A stretch of 64,000 bases of DNA from Akkermansiaceae bacterium (GCA_019634595.1 JAHCBC010000003.1:868001-932000), one strand, 5' to 3'; positions 9,463-19,212 are shown, counted from the stretch's first letter. The notes: generated by a model not told the origin, from the letters alone. Numbers and translations are program-made.

Positions 9463-10947
9463 ATGCGCCTCTCGACCCATCAGCATCAGGACCGGCTGTC
9501 CGCACTGCGGAGACTGGGACTTGATATGGTGATCTGGGTCACGGCGTTTTTCGTTGGCGCGGGCATCCGTTTCGTCGGGAATCCGGAAAGATTCCAGGAA
9601 GCTCTGGCCAAGTATGCACCCGGCTTGGTTGTGAGTTCGTTCGGTCTCGTGGCGGTAGCCTATATCTGTGGGCTGTATTCCGCCGGAGGGCCGAAGATCC
9701 GCTTGGGCCGGCGGCTCATCCTGATCACCTGCTGCCTGCTCGCCGCGTCCATCGTCCTGCTGTCGCTCGGCTTCATCAACTCCCATTGGCAGGTCGGCCG
9801 CGGGGTGCTATTGCTGGCCGTGGTTCCCGCCATCATCCTGATCTGGATCCACCATGTGATCATCCACAAGGTGATGTATGGCTTCAGGGAGCGTGCGGCG
9901 GTGGTGATCTCCAGCGAGGAGGACGAGGTGGAAGCTCTCCTGCTCAAGGCGATGGATTTGCGGAACTGCTCATTGCTCGGTTGCTACGCGCGGACGGGAT
10001 ACGTTCCGAAATTGGACATGAGGTGCCTGGGAAGCCCTGATGACGCCTGGCGGCAGGCGGGCAGTGCTCCCATCGACCGGATTTTCTGCACCACCAACAG
10101 CCTGAAAGACCCCGAAGTCGCACTGCTGCTCAGAAGGCTCCGGTATTCCGGAACCGCCATTTCTTCGATCGCCCTTGTGTGTGAGGAAACCTATCAGGCC
10201 ATCCCGCTGGATCTCATCGACGACGAATGGCTCCTTCACGCATGCGGCCAACCGGACCACATTTACATCGCCAAAATCAAGCGATTGGTGGACATCATGG
10301 TATCGATCAGCCTCGGGATCGTTTTGCTTCCGTTGCTGCTGGCGGGCGCGCTGATGGTGAAGCTGTCCGGCGGTTCCGGAGGGATCTTCTACCGCCAGGA
10401 ACGCCTGGGCCGTTTCGGCCGCCCCTTTGAGGTGCTCAAGCTGAGGACGATGGTTGCGGATGCGGAGGCGGGAGGGGCACGCTGGTCCACCAAAAACGAT
10501 CCCCGGGTGACTCCCATCGGGCGTTTCCTCCGCAAGTTCCGGATCGATGAAATCCCGCAGCTCTGGAATATCCTGCGGGGCGACATGTCTTTTGTCGGCC
10601 CCAGGCCGGAGCGCAAGGAATTCGCCGACCGGCTATCCGAGGAGATCCCCTATTTCCCCGAACGGCTCCTGATTCTTCCCGGCCTGACCGGATGGGCGCA
10701 AGTGTGCTATCCCTATGGATCCACCGTCGAGGATGCCAGGCGCAAGCTGGAATTCGATCTCTACTATCTCAAAAACATGGGACTGGTGATGGATCTCTTC
10801 GTTCTCCTGGATACGATTAAAATCGTACTCATGGGCGGAGCATCCCGCCGCCGTGGCGACAAGCTGGCCGAGTTCGAGGACAAACTGAAGGATGCCCGCG
10901 AGCAGGTCCGTTCGAAACGCCGCCACACCTTGCTGGACGCGGGCTGA
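9463..10947 (+). CDS. undecaprenyl-phosphate hexose-1-phosphate transferase (WbaP/EpsB-like)
   Basis: A 494-residue initiating enzyme that places the first sugar phosphate on undecaprenyl phosphate. Four N-terminal helices (about 22-135) precede a soluble domain. The bacterial sugar-transferase domain begins near residue 270 with a re-entrant helix and continues through FEVLKLRTM, the catalytic Asp-Glu of RIDEIPQLWN, and SFVGPRPERKEF. This is the full-length polyprenyl glycosylphosphotransferase layout. It follows the kinase gene after 276 bases that hold no recognisable gene. Confidence 0.93.
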   Translation: MRLSTHQHQDRLSALRRLGLDMVIWVTAFFVGAGIRFVGNPERFQEALAKYAPGLVVSSFGLVAVAYICGLYSAGGPKIRLGRRLILITCCLLAASIVLLSLGFINSHWQVGRGVLLLAVVPAIILIWIHHVIIHKVMYGFRERAAVVISSEEDEVEALLLKAMDLRNCSLLGCYARTGYVPKLDMRCLGSPDDAWRQAGSAPIDRIFCTTNSLKDPEVALLLRRLRYSGTAISSIALVCEETYQAIPLDLIDDEWLLHACGQPDHIYIAKIKRLVDIMVSISLGIVLLPLLLAGALMVKLSGGSGGIFYRQERLGRFGRPFEVLKLRTMVADAEAGGARWSTKNDPRVTPIGRFLRKFRIDEIPQLWNILRGDMSFVGPRPERKEFADRLSEEIPYFPERLLILPGLTGWAQVCYPYGSTVEDARRKLEFDLYYLKNMGLVMDLFVLLDTIKIVLMGGASRRRGDKLAEFEDKLKDAREQVRSKRRHTLLDAG

Positions 10948-10986
10948 GACAGGGACAAGGCCCTCTCCCCAACCCGGAGGCGGCGC

Positions 10987-11814
10987 TCAGCGCTCGCCGA
11001 CGATGGTGACCGACTGGTAGCAACGCCGGCTCAGCGCCTTGCGCAGGTTCGACGGCAGCAGCCCCACGCCTCCCTCAACAAGCTTGTTCAAGTCGGCCAC
11101 CAGGCGCGACGGCCAGAACCTCCCTTTCCGGAACACCCGGACCCGACGGAAGCCGGCGGCTTTCAGGGCCTTCTCCAAAGAGCAGAACGTCCATTCCTGG
11201 AAATGGAAGCAGACGAGATCATCACCGAAAAAGCGTGAGATATCATGCGGCCCGGAGAACCGGTGTGGTGTGTCGATGACGTATTTCCCGCCTGGTTTCA
11301 GCAGGCGGTGGACCAACTGCAGATGGGGGCCCACGTCGTCCGGATGCAAATGTTCCAGGAACTGGTAGCTGAAAGCCACATCGGCAATCCCGTCGGGAAG
11401 ATCGATCCGGTAGCCATCATATACCTTGAGGAGAAAGTTGGCGGGGGCCTGTGCACCCGCGCTCCGCTGGTCGGAGATGTCCACACCAACCACGCTCTTG
11501 CACAGACGGCTCGCCGCATGGGCCAGGCAGCAGTCTCCCGGGGCGATCTCCAGCAGGGTGCTGTCGGAACGCAGGAACGGACGCAGCAAACGGAGCTGGC
11601 CCTCCACTTTATGCCGGCTTTGTTCCGGTGTCTCCCGCCTGACGAGCCGCGGGTGGTCCGGCACCCTCTCGAACAATTCCGTGTAGAGGGTCTCAAAGAG
11701 TTGCACCCTTTCCGATTGGCAGGAATTCCGCAGTTTCGCTGCGAGTTCCTTCTCCACCTCATAATGGTGGCGGACTCTCTCCGGTGTTCTTGGATCCGTC
11801 ATTGCTTCGGCCAT
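10987..11814 (-). CDS. class I SAM-dependent methyltransferase
   Basis: A 275-residue soluble protein. TLLEIAPGDCCLAHAAS (about residues 84-100) is the SAM-binding motif I with the usual acidic-Gly pattern. VVGVDIS is motif II, and AFSYQFLEHLHPDDV with LLKPGGKYVIDTPHR completes the fold. It ends a three-gene run with a GT4 and a GT39 gene, spaced six and three bases apart, so it may methylate a sugar of the same glycan (inference). It converges on the sugar-transferase gene. Confidence 0.87.
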   Translation of the reverse strand: MAEAMTDPRTPERVRHHYEVEKELAAKLRNSCQSERVQLFETLYTELFERVPDHPRLVRRETPEQSRHKVEGQLRLLRPFLRSDSTLLEIAPGDCCLAHAASRLCKSVVGVDISDQRSAGAQAPANFLLKVYDGYRIDLPDGIADVAFSYQFLEHLHPDDVGPHLQLVHRLLKPGGKYVIDTPHRFSGPHDISRFFGDDLVCFHFQEWTFCSLEKALKAAGFRRVRVFRKGRFWPSRLVADLNKLVEGGVGLLPSNLRKALSRRCYQSVTIVGER

Positions 11815-11820
11815 GAGGAT

Positions 11821-13044
11821 TCAAACTCCCTCGCAGAGTTGCAAGAACTCATCGACGACGCCCTTCCATCCGTTCTCCCGCACCAACCGGACATGTGCGG
11901 CATCCGCCAGCCGGCGACGCCTTCCATCATCCACGAGAAGCTCGGCCGTACAGGCCGCAAACGGGCCGGCGCCGTCCGCGATCTCCAGATGGACCCCGCT
12001 CTCAAGGCCCAGTCCTTCCGCACCGATCGTCGTTGAGACAACGGGCACGCCCATCGCCATGGCCTCCAGAATCTTGATGCGCGTGCCACCTCCGGCGAGC
12101 AACGGCACCACCATGAGGTCGCACATCTTCAGATAGGGCCGGACATCATCCACGGATCCTGTGACCGTGATGGAATCATCATGCGCCGCCAGATTCCGGA
12201 TCGACTCGGGAGGGTTCCGCCCGATCACCATGAACCGGACCTCTGGGATGGCCCGCTTGATCACCGGGTATGCTTCCGCCACGAAGAACTCAACCGCCTT
12301 GATGTTGGGGAGCCAGTCCATCGAGCCAAGGAAGCCGATGACATCACTGCCGGAAGAGATCTCTTTGCGGGGGGCGAAATAATCGACATCCACCCCTGTG
12401 GCCACATGCCCGCGGACGTTATCCAGCCGGTAGGTTCCCCGGGCGTAGGCGGAATCATCCTCCGACACCGTGATCACACCGTCGAACAGCGCCGAAAGCT
12501 TCTTCTCCCATTTAGAGAAGCGCCTGAACTGGTCACGCAGGTAAAGGCGTCCGACGGGATTGGAAGAGCTTTCCGCCAACCGCTTCCAGATCATCGCTTC
12601 CATGTTGTGCTGGAAGAGAATCATCGGCGCCCCACCTTTGATATGGAGGAAATTGGGGGCGGGCTGCAGGAAATCACAGATGACGAGATCGAACCGGTCA
12701 CCCGTGGCCTCCGTCTCCAGCCAGTCCACCATCTCCTTCGAGCGGTACTTCTCCAGCGCATAAGGGTATTCCGAAAGCACGAAATTGCGCAGGAGATCCA
12801 CATGGAACCGCCACGTACGTTTGGGAGTCTCCTTCCAGGTGAGCCACACCTTTTCCGCGGCATACGGTGCCGCCGCCTCATCCGGATGAAGCTCCTGACC
12901 GTCCGCCAGCAGGGCGAGGTAGGTGACATGGTGGCGCCTGCTGATCTCCTCCAGCATTGCATGGGTCCTCTTTTTCCCTCCGCTGTCGAGCGGGAACAGG
13001 GGGCCTGATTTCACCCAGAGGATGTTCATTGGTTTTCTCGACAT
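11821..13044 (-). CDS. glycosyltransferase family 4
   Basis: A 407-residue GT-B enzyme beginning MSRKPMNILWVKSGPLFPL; an internal ATG at 13029 is an alternative start. The C-terminal domain has VIGFLGSMDWLPNIKAVEFF, RFMVIGRNPP, and GGGTRIKILEAMAMGVPVVS, the signature of the GT4 group whose donor site is formed by residues after GG-T-R-I-K. It lies between the GT39 membrane enzyme and the methyltransferase with almost no spacing. It probably acts in cytoplasmic assembly of the repeat unit. Confidence 0.9.
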   Translation of the reverse strand: MSRKPMNILWVKSGPLFPLDSGGKKRTHAMLEEISRRHHVTYLALLADGQELHPDEAAAPYAAEKVWLTWKETPKRTWRFHVDLLRNFVLSEYPYALEKYRSKEMVDWLETEATGDRFDLVICDFLQPAPNFLHIKGGAPMILFQHNMEAMIWKRLAESSSNPVGRLYLRDQFRRFSKWEKKLSALFDGVITVSEDDSAYARGTYRLDNVRGHVATGVDVDYFAPRKEISSGSDVIGFLGSMDWLPNIKAVEFFVAEAYPVIKRAIPEVRFMVIGRNPPESIRNLAAHDDSITVTGSVDDVRPYLKMCDLMVVPLLAGGGTRIKILEAMAMGVPVVSTTIGAEGLGLESGVHLEIADGAGPFAACTAELLVDDGRRRRLADAAHVRLVRENGWKGVVDEFLQLCEGV

Positions 13045-13047
13045 GCT

Positions 13048-14670
13048 TCAGTGGAGGAAATTGGCGATGGTGAGGTGGCCGAGGTCGCCCCTGCGCTTCA
13101 GGGGCATCTCCAGCACCGAGGGGAACCTGTCACGGTGATTCCGGATGGCGGCACTCACCGCCGTCTGGTGCTTCCAGATCGATTCCCCGGGAAGACCATC
13201 ATCAACAATGACATGTGTGATGGCAGCGGCATCCAGCAGAGTGAACAGTTCGTCATCCGTTGCGAAACCCATCTGATACCCCCGGCCCAGCCAGTCGCTG
13301 GTGGAAAGCAGTTTGGTGCCCCGCTGGACCACGACGCGTTCGGGCGCCATCAACGCGGCGGCCGCCACCAACGCCCCTTCGCCTTTCGCATCCGAGCAGA
13401 CCAGGAGGTTCACGGGGCCTTTGGAATCCTGCAACAAGCGGGCGATCACCGGCGTCGCCCCTTGGAATACCTTTGTCACCGGACTCGCTACTTTCCAAGT
13501 GGCTGCCAACGCAAACACCAGGATCAGGATCAGGGATGGGAATGAAGGATATTTCCGGGTGACCGCGGACGCCAATTTGTCCAGGACTGCAAACCCCAGG
13601 ATCAGCACCGCTGGAATGACCGGCAACAGATAGCGCTCATCCAGCCCTGAAGGGATGGCGCAATAAAACGCGAACACCGCCGCAACGGATCCCCACAGCA
13701 CGGCGTCCACCGGCGGCAGTTTCCTTTCCTTTTTCAAAACCATCACCGCAGATCCCGCGGCTCCCCCCATGAGGAGGGTGAGCACGGGACCGAGAACCAT
13801 GAGTCCGCCCGCAGCATAGTAAGGAAGCGCCTGGAAGACATATTCACCGAGGGGTGCGGCGGACATGCCCTCCGCCGTGATGTGGGAGGTAGCCACCAGC
13901 CAGGGAACCGCAAACAACAGGACTGGCAGAGGTGCCAGCCACAGCTTCGGCTCCAGCACGGTTTTCCAGCGTCCCGTCAACAGGATGGCGGCCGGAGGCA
14001 CCAATGCCAGAAGCAGCCCCGAGCCTTTGGTCAGAATCGCCGCCGCCGCCAGCAGACCGAAGGCCAGCGACCACTTCGCCGCGCCCGTGGAAAGGAACCG
14101 CGCGAAGGCCAGAACCGCCAACAGGCACAAGAGCACCAGTAACATATCCGACATGACGATCGCCGTGTAACTCCGCACGAGATGCATGAGGGTGAAGAGA
14201 ACCGCTGCCGCGAGCGCCGCCGCAAAACCCATCATCCGCCGGCCCGCCATGAAGACGATCCATGCCGTGAAAGCTGTCAGGAATGCGGGCAGCAGGAGCG
14301 CGGCGGTTTTCGTCCGGGAGGGGAGCAACCACAGTCCCTCCAACACATAGAACCCCGGAGGGTAATGGCCGATCGCCACTTTGGGAAAGCGGGCGTAATA
14401 GTCTTCCGCATAGCGCATGGGGTGGGTTCCGCTCCAGAGCGGCCCGGCCAGATAGTCGCGCACCATGAGGCCGGTCACCACATGCGCGGCCTCATCCGCG
14501 TGTCCGCCAAAATCGGATTGATAGGCTCCGCTCCGGATCTGTAGCGTCAATGTCAGGGCGAGCAGGAGACAGAATATGCCGACCGGGATCCATCCCGACC
14601 CCGCTCCCCCAGGTGATCCTTCTTTCGACGCAATCAATTCACTATATTTGGATGAAAATTTCCGGGGCAT
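13048..14670 (-). CDS. GT39/ArnT-like membrane glycosyltransferase
   Basis: A 540-residue GT-C protein using polyprenyl-phosphate sugars on the periplasmic side. The first periplasmic loop carries the Asp-Glu pair in HADEAAHVVTG (about residue 60), then RFPKVAIGHYPPGFYVLEGL, as in PMT/ArnT relatives. Ten or more hydrophobic segments follow, then a soluble C-terminal domain of about 170 residues. An AGGTGA lies upstream of ATG 14670; the GTG at 14679 overlaps that site and is less likely. The 5' end overlaps that of the divergent methyltransferase. Confidence 0.85.
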   Translation of the reverse strand: MPRKFSSKYSELIASKEGSPGGAGSGWIPVGIFCLLLALTLTLQIRSGAYQSDFGGHADEAAHVVTGLMVRDYLAGPLWSGTHPMRYAEDYYARFPKVAIGHYPPGFYVLEGLWLLPSRTKTAALLLPAFLTAFTAWIVFMAGRRMMGFAAALAAAVLFTLMHLVRSYTAIVMSDMLLVLLCLLAVLAFARFLSTGAAKWSLAFGLLAAAAILTKGSGLLLALVPPAAILLTGRWKTVLEPKLWLAPLPVLLFAVPWLVATSHITAEGMSAAPLGEYVFQALPYYAAGGLMVLGPVLTLLMGGAAGSAVMVLKKERKLPPVDAVLWGSVAAVFAFYCAIPSGLDERYLLPVIPAVLILGFAVLDKLASAVTRKYPSFPSLILILVFALAATWKVASPVTKVFQGATPVIARLLQDSKGPVNLLVCSDAKGEGALVAAAALMAPERVVVQRGTKLLSTSDWLGRGYQMGFATDDELFTLLDAAAITHVIVDDGLPGESIWKHQTAVSAAIRNHRDRFPSVLEMPLKRRGDLGHLTIANFLH

Positions 14671-15368
14671 TACGTTCACCTGACGATGAGGATTTCGACA
14701 CGAGTGCGGCCACTTATGACGAGCAGCTCCAGCGCGGGCTCTCCATCAGCGGGGAGACCAAGGAGTTCTTCGCTTCCCAACGTATGGAGTGGCTGCGCAG
14801 ACGGTTGGACGGCCTGGGTTTCCAAGCGCGGAACTGCCTTGATTTCGGATGTGGCACCGGCACTTCGACACCGTATTTTTTCGATCTCCTGAACGCAACC
14901 TCCGTGATTGGCGCGGATCCTTCGGAAGCTTCGCTTGAGATCGCCCGCTCCGACTGGAAAGCGCTGGCCGCCACATATATCCAACCGGATGCGGCGCCTG
15001 TGGGCGGCGTGGACTTCGCCTTCTGCAACGGCGTCTTCCACCACATCGACCCCGTGAACCGTGCCGGGGCGGCCACCCTGGTGTACCGCAGCCTCCGCCC
15101 TGGCGGCGTGTTCGCATTCTGGGAGAACAATCCCTGGAATCCACTCACCCGGTTGTCCATGCGGAGGGTCCCCTTCGATGCCGATGCCATCATGCTCTGG
15201 CCGGGGGAAACCCGCCGTCTCCTCAAGGACTGTGGATTCGAGGTGATGTTCACGGACTACAAATTCTTCTTTCCCCGTCCCTTGGCGGCGCTGCGGTTCC
15301 TCGAGCCGAGCCTCCGCTGGTGCGTGATGGGCGCACAGTATCTCGTCCTGTGCCGCAAGCCCGGCTAG
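14652..15368 (+). CDS. class I SAM-dependent methyltransferase
   Basis: A 238-residue protein. CLDFGCGTGTSTPYFFDLL is a clear SAM motif I, VIGADPSEASLEIAR is motif II, and FCNGVFHHIDPVNR and LRPGGVFAFWENNPWNP follow in order. It resembles the small-molecule and sugar methyltransferases in O-antigen loci. ATG 14652 has no evident ribosome site and lies inside the first codons of the divergent GT39 gene. Its stop overlaps the stop region of the convergent GT2 gene by four bases. Confidence 0.85.
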   Translation: MKISGALRSPDDEDFDTSAATYDEQLQRGLSISGETKEFFASQRMEWLRRRLDGLGFQARNCLDFGCGTGTSTPYFFDLLNATSVIGADPSEASLEIARSDWKALAATYIQPDAAPVGGVDFAFCNGVFHHIDPVNRAGAATLVYRSLRPGGVFAFWENNPWNPLTRLSMRRVPFDADAIMLWPGETRRLLKDCGFEVMFTDYKFFFPRPLAALRFLEPSLRWCVMGAQYLVLCRKPG

Positions 15369-16498
15369 TGGGCCCTTTCCCCCTTCTTGAAAACGTGGAT
15401 GGCCAGCAGGCCGATCGCCCACAGGGCGGGGACGCTGAGGAAGTGGATGATCGGGATCAGAACCTTGGCCAGGTCCAGCCCACCGAAATGGACCATCCCC
15501 CACTTCACGACGATCCCGCCAACGCAGAGCGTCTCCAGCAGCAAGAGGCCGAGCAGGAGGAAAAACAGGCTGTCCTCCTCCAGGCCGATGAGCTTGCGGG
15601 TAAGGGCGGTCGACTGTTCTTTCCCCACCAGGAAAAGAACGCAACTGAACACATACAACTGCGCTCCGGTCAGGCCTCCGAGGAGAAGCAATGCCTGGGA
15701 GTGCACGTCGAACACGTTGAATATCCCGATCTGGACCGGGCCGAAGATGAGCGCGGCCACCTGAAGCACCGTGCTGGCAATGAGAAGCAACAACCCGACC
15801 GATTCGAAAAACTGGGGGCGCTCCGAAAGGATGAACAACAGGTGCCGCATCCCGTCCCGCCAGGTCTTGAGGTGGGCGACCCGTCCGGCGCGGTGCGGGC
15901 GGAGTCCGGAAGGGATCTCCACCATCTTCGCCTTCGCCTTCAATGCCTTGATCAGGAGTTCCGAAGCGAACTCCATCCCGGATGAGCGGATGCGCCAGGT
16001 TTTGTAAGCCTCCTTCCGCACGCAGCGGAAACCGGAGTTGCAGTCACTCAGCTTCCCTTTGAAAAACAGGTTGATCAGCGTGGTGAGAACCGGCGTCCCG
16101 AGGTAATGGTGCATCGGCGGCATGGCGCCCGGCTCCACGGTTCCTTTCAATCTGGAGGCGATCGCCATATCCGCGTTCTCCCGGATGGCGGCCTGGTAAA
16201 GCTCCAGGCTGTGCTCAAGCAGGTAGGTCGCGTCCGCATCCGCGAACATCACATAGCGGCCTTCCGCCGCTTCGAATCCACCCCGCAATGCCGCACCGTA
16301 GCCCTTTTCACCCACTTTCACCACGCGGGCACCATGGGTCCGCGCGATTTCACGGGACTCATCCGTACTGCCATTGTCCGCCACCAGGATCTCGAACTTG
16401 ATGGAGGCATCCCCCTCCAACGATTTCCTGACTTCCGTGATGCAATGAGCGAGGGTTTCCGCCTCATTCAGGCAGGGGAATAAGAACGTCAGATCCAT
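15365..16498 (-). CDS. glycosyltransferase family 2, dolichol-phosphate-mannose-synthase-like, with membrane domain
   Basis: A 377-residue protein with an N-terminal GT-A domain: LFPCLNEAETLAHCI, LVADNGSTDESREIA and the DXD-like FADADATYL. NSGFRCVRKEAY and SSGMEFASELLIKA are typical of DPM1/GtrB relatives. Four hydrophobic helices cover residues about 240-370. Such enzymes make polyprenyl-phosphate sugars. The GT39 enzyme at 13048-14670 needs this kind of donor, so the two may work together (inference). Confidence 0.9.
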   Translation of the reverse strand: MDLTFLFPCLNEAETLAHCITEVRKSLEGDASIKFEILVADNGSTDESREIARTHGARVVKVGEKGYGAALRGGFEAAEGRYVMFADADATYLLEHSLELYQAAIRENADMAIASRLKGTVEPGAMPPMHHYLGTPVLTTLINLFFKGKLSDCNSGFRCVRKEAYKTWRIRSSGMEFASELLIKALKAKAKMVEIPSGLRPHRAGRVAHLKTWRDGMRHLLFILSERPQFFESVGLLLLIASTVLQVAALIFGPVQIGIFNVFDVHSQALLLLGGLTGAQLYVFSCVLFLVGKEQSTALTRKLIGLEEDSLFFLLLGLLLLETLCVGGIVVKWGMVHFGGLDLAKVLIPIIHFLSVPALWAIGLLAIHVFKKGERAH

Positions 16499-16686
16499 AA
16501 TATATAAGCCGGCACCGCTTCCAGGGACAAAAATCTAACGGAGAATCGTCGGCGTCACTTGCTTTTGACAAGGAGAATTGCAACCGCATCGACCGGACCC
16601 GGCGATTGCGTGTTGCACTTTCTTCACCAAATCCCTTTAATCCTGCTTGGAATTCCGCAAGATTCAGAATCATCCTCACTCCCGCC

Positions 16687-16938
16687 ATGAAAAATCTCCC
16701 GCTCCTCGGTCTCACGAAGAAATTCGCCGGCATTTCGGTCATCGCCATCATGGCCATGGGGGCCGTCGGTTGTGTGTCCCAAAGCGAAAAGGACTTCCAA
16801 GCCCAGAACGGCTTCAAGCGCTCGGACTACTTCGGCGACAAAAACCTCAACTACGTGCCGCGTACCGTGAGAAAGATCAATGAGCCAAGATACACTCAGA
16901 CCGGGGAAGAGAGTACCGCTGGTTTTGCATACAAATGA
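16687..16938 (+). CDS. small predicted lipoprotein, unknown function
   Basis: An 83-residue protein. A basic N-terminus and hydrophobic stretch lead to the lipobox AVGC (Cys about residue 28), followed by a polar region rich in Lys, Asn and Tyr. ATG 16687 is chosen because it places the signal peptide at the N-terminus. Its last 43 bases overlap the 3' end of the convergent deacetylase-like gene. I do not recognise the mature domain. Confidence 0.6.
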   Translation: MKNLPLLGLTKKFAGISVIAIMAMGAVGCVSQSEKDFQAQNGFKRSDYFGDKNLNYVPRTVRKINEPRYTQTGEESTAGFAYK

Positions 16939-17996
16939 TCCCTCCCGGCATCCGGGCTACCGGAGAAAGCGTCTTCCAGCGCGTGGATGAGGTTCACCGT
17001 CTCCCGCGCTGATACATAGTGCAGGCGCACTCCTGCGGGCAGGGAGCTTGCCAGCGCTTCATGGAAGCGACGGGCCGGCTCCCCGAAGAAGGCTGGCATG
17101 TTGTGCTCCACTCCGGCATGGGTATGGAGCTTCACGAACACCCAGTTCGGGCGATCCCGCACAGAGATCCCCTGTTCCCTCCACAGGTGGAACCTTTCAA
17201 TGCCAGGGGGGTTCGCACCACTCAGTTCAGCGTTTTCCAAACGGGGGAGGAGGCCCCATTTCCGCTTCCGGAAATTCGGAGCCAGAGGCCCCTGGACACA
17301 CAACAGGCGGTCGGATTCATTCCGGAGCGAAGCCGTGTTCCCCAACTGGGCATGAACTCCCCGGTCATGTGATTTGGGCAGGTCGGTCTGCCGGGCATAG
17401 TAAATGGAATTGACCATCCTGGTCTGGGCGGGATGAGGTGCGGAGGGCATGGTGAAATCCGCATAGCACCCGGCGGCCCGCAGCACTTCGAGTTCCCGGT
17501 GCACCCCGCAGTTGGCCCCGCATGGGTCGGAATTGTCCAACGCCCAGTTCCCATGGACGAACCCGAACCGGGCCGCACCATCCGGGCCGGTGCCCAACAG
17601 GCCATGGCTGCGGTAGCGGTCCACCCCTTCCTTCAGAACCGCCGCCAGATTGTCCGCATCATCATCGTGGTGATGCAACTGGAGTTCCACCTCGCTGCCC
17701 GTCTCCCGGCACAAGGCGGACAGACGGTCCAGCACTTCGCGGTCGTATTGCTCGATCGGATAAAAGAACGTCTGCTTCGGGGGGGCTCCGTCCACATCAC
17801 GGAACTCCCTGATGAACCTGGGGAAGTCTTTCTGCCACTGATCCATTCTCCGGAGAGCTCCGTCACGGTCCGTGCGGTGGAACGGCTCGAAATGATCACA
17901 GACGCTGAGCATGACATCTGTCGGCAGATCCGGGTCCGCCGGTTCGGGGCGTCGGCACAGCCAGGGTAGCAACCACTTGTCAACGGCACGTATCAT
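16896..17996 (-). CDS. polysaccharide deacetylase-like protein of EPS clusters
   Basis: A 366-residue protein of a conserved family found in exopolysaccharide loci. Metal-site candidates resembling NodB deacetylases are SVCDHFEP (Asp34-His35), the His cluster ELQLHHHDDD (about 105-113) and FVHGNWALDNS (about 146-156). CGVHRELEVLRAAGCYADFT is another family block. It lies seven bases after a GT2 gene on the same strand, so the substrate is probably the cluster's glycan. Deacetylase activity is inferred from motif placement only. Confidence 0.62.
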   Translation of the reverse strand: MIRAVDKWLLPWLCRRPEPADPDLPTDVMLSVCDHFEPFHRTDRDGALRRMDQWQKDFPRFIREFRDVDGAPPKQTFFYPIEQYDREVLDRLSALCRETGSEVELQLHHHDDDADNLAAVLKEGVDRYRSHGLLGTGPDGAARFGFVHGNWALDNSDPCGANCGVHRELEVLRAAGCYADFTMPSAPHPAQTRMVNSIYYARQTDLPKSHDRGVHAQLGNTASLRNESDRLLCVQGPLAPNFRKRKWGLLPRLENAELSGANPPGIERFHLWREQGISVRDRPNWVFVKLHTHAGVEHNMPAFFGEPARRFHEALASSLPAGVRLHYVSARETVNLIHALEDAFSGSPDAGRDHLYAKPAVLSSPV

Positions 17997-18003
17997 AACT
18001 TTT

Positions 18004-19134
18004 TCACCAGCCCACTGGTTTTCCCGCAGCCCGCATCCTGATGTATCGCAACAGCCCGAGGACGCACAGGTATTGCAGGTAAAGGAACCCACCGGGAATG
18101 CTGAAGATCTTCAGCCTGCGGAGGGACGATCCCATGCCCATGAAGGCGAACAGGTAGCAAACAAGCTGCAGCAGGAAGAGCGCCGGATAGATGCCTCCGG
18201 AGAGGGCCAACAAGGCATTGCCGGCGAAGCACACCAACAGCAGGAAAGGAACGGCGAGCCGCAGATACTTGTGCGACAACAACTGCCACCAAAGACGGTT
18301 GCGGAAAGGATGCAGCCATGCCGGGTAACGGAAAAGCATCTGGAAGTTCCCTGCCAGCGTCCGTGTCTTGCGCCGCCGCTCGTTGCCGGTGGTCAGTTCC
18401 TGGGGATCATAGGCGCGCGCTTCCGGCTGGAACAGGATGCGCCCGCCCGCCATCTGCGCCTGCATGGGCACCACGACATCATCCAACAGGGTATCCGGAG
18501 GCAACGGCAGATAGCAATCCGCCCGCAGCGCGTAGATGGCCCCGGTGCATCCGATGCAGGAGTCGATCTTCGATTCGGCCAACCTGATGAATTTCTCCAG
18601 CCGCCAATAAAGGTCGATTCCCTTTCCGGGACCGTCCTTCGTCTCCTTGATCTCCAGACTGCCGCTCACCGCGGCGACGGAGGGATCCGAAAATGGCATC
18701 ACCAGCCGCCGGATCGCGGATGGATCGAACTCCTGCCTCACATCCGCGAAAATCAGGATGGCACCTTTCGCGGCGGCCACCCCTCGGTTGAGTCCTTCCG
18801 CCTTGCCGCATCGGGGGGATTCGATCGTCCTGCCACCCTCCCCCAAGAAACTCCGGCTCAGATCCGCGGTGGCATCCTCACACCCATCGCACACGACGAT
18901 GATCTCAAGCTCACCTTGATAGTCGCTCTGCAGGAGATTCCGCAGCTTTCCGGAGATGCGCTTCTCTTCATTGTGGGCGATCATGACGACCGACACGAGA
19001 GGCCACTGCCCGCCGAAATCTCCGGAATGAACCTCCCTCCGCCGCAGACGGCAATAAATCCGGAGCAACGCTGGATACCCGATGTTGGCGTATGCGACCA
19101 GCAACAGGCTGAACCAGAAAAGAAACTCTAACAT
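18004..19134 (-). CDS. glycosyltransferase family 2, cellulose-synthase-like
   Basis: A 376-residue membrane GT2. An N-terminal helix (residues 2-18) precedes the GT-A domain: VVMIAHNEEKRISGKL, EIIVVCDGCEDATAD, a DXD-position string FADVRQEF, and LLDDVVVPMQAQMAGGRIL. ERRRKTRTLAGNFQ is the membrane-proximal segment, followed by about three C-terminal helices. The membrane-embedded form suggests synthesis on the inner membrane. It follows the VanZ-like gene by 78 bases and precedes the deacetylase-like gene by seven. Confidence 0.88.
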   Translation of the reverse strand: MLEFLFWFSLLLVAYANIGYPALLRIYCRLRRREVHSGDFGGQWPLVSVVMIAHNEEKRISGKLRNLLQSDYQGELEIIVVCDGCEDATADLSRSFLGEGGRTIESPRCGKAEGLNRGVAAAKGAILIFADVRQEFDPSAIRRLVMPFSDPSVAAVSGSLEIKETKDGPGKGIDLYWRLEKFIRLAESKIDSCIGCTGAIYALRADCYLPLPPDTLLDDVVVPMQAQMAGGRILFQPEARAYDPQELTTGNERRRKTRTLAGNFQMLFRYPAWLHPFRNRLWWQLLSHKYLRLAVPFLLLVCFAGNALLALSGGIYPALFLLQLVCYLFAFMGMGSSLRRLKIFSIPGGFLYLQYLCVLGLLRYIRMRAAGKPVGW

Positions 19135-19212
19135 ACTCCGGCACGGAAACACTTTCCCCGAACGCAGGCAGGGTGCCAAGCCCGCGCGGCGACTGTCAAG
19201 GGCCGGCGGGAA

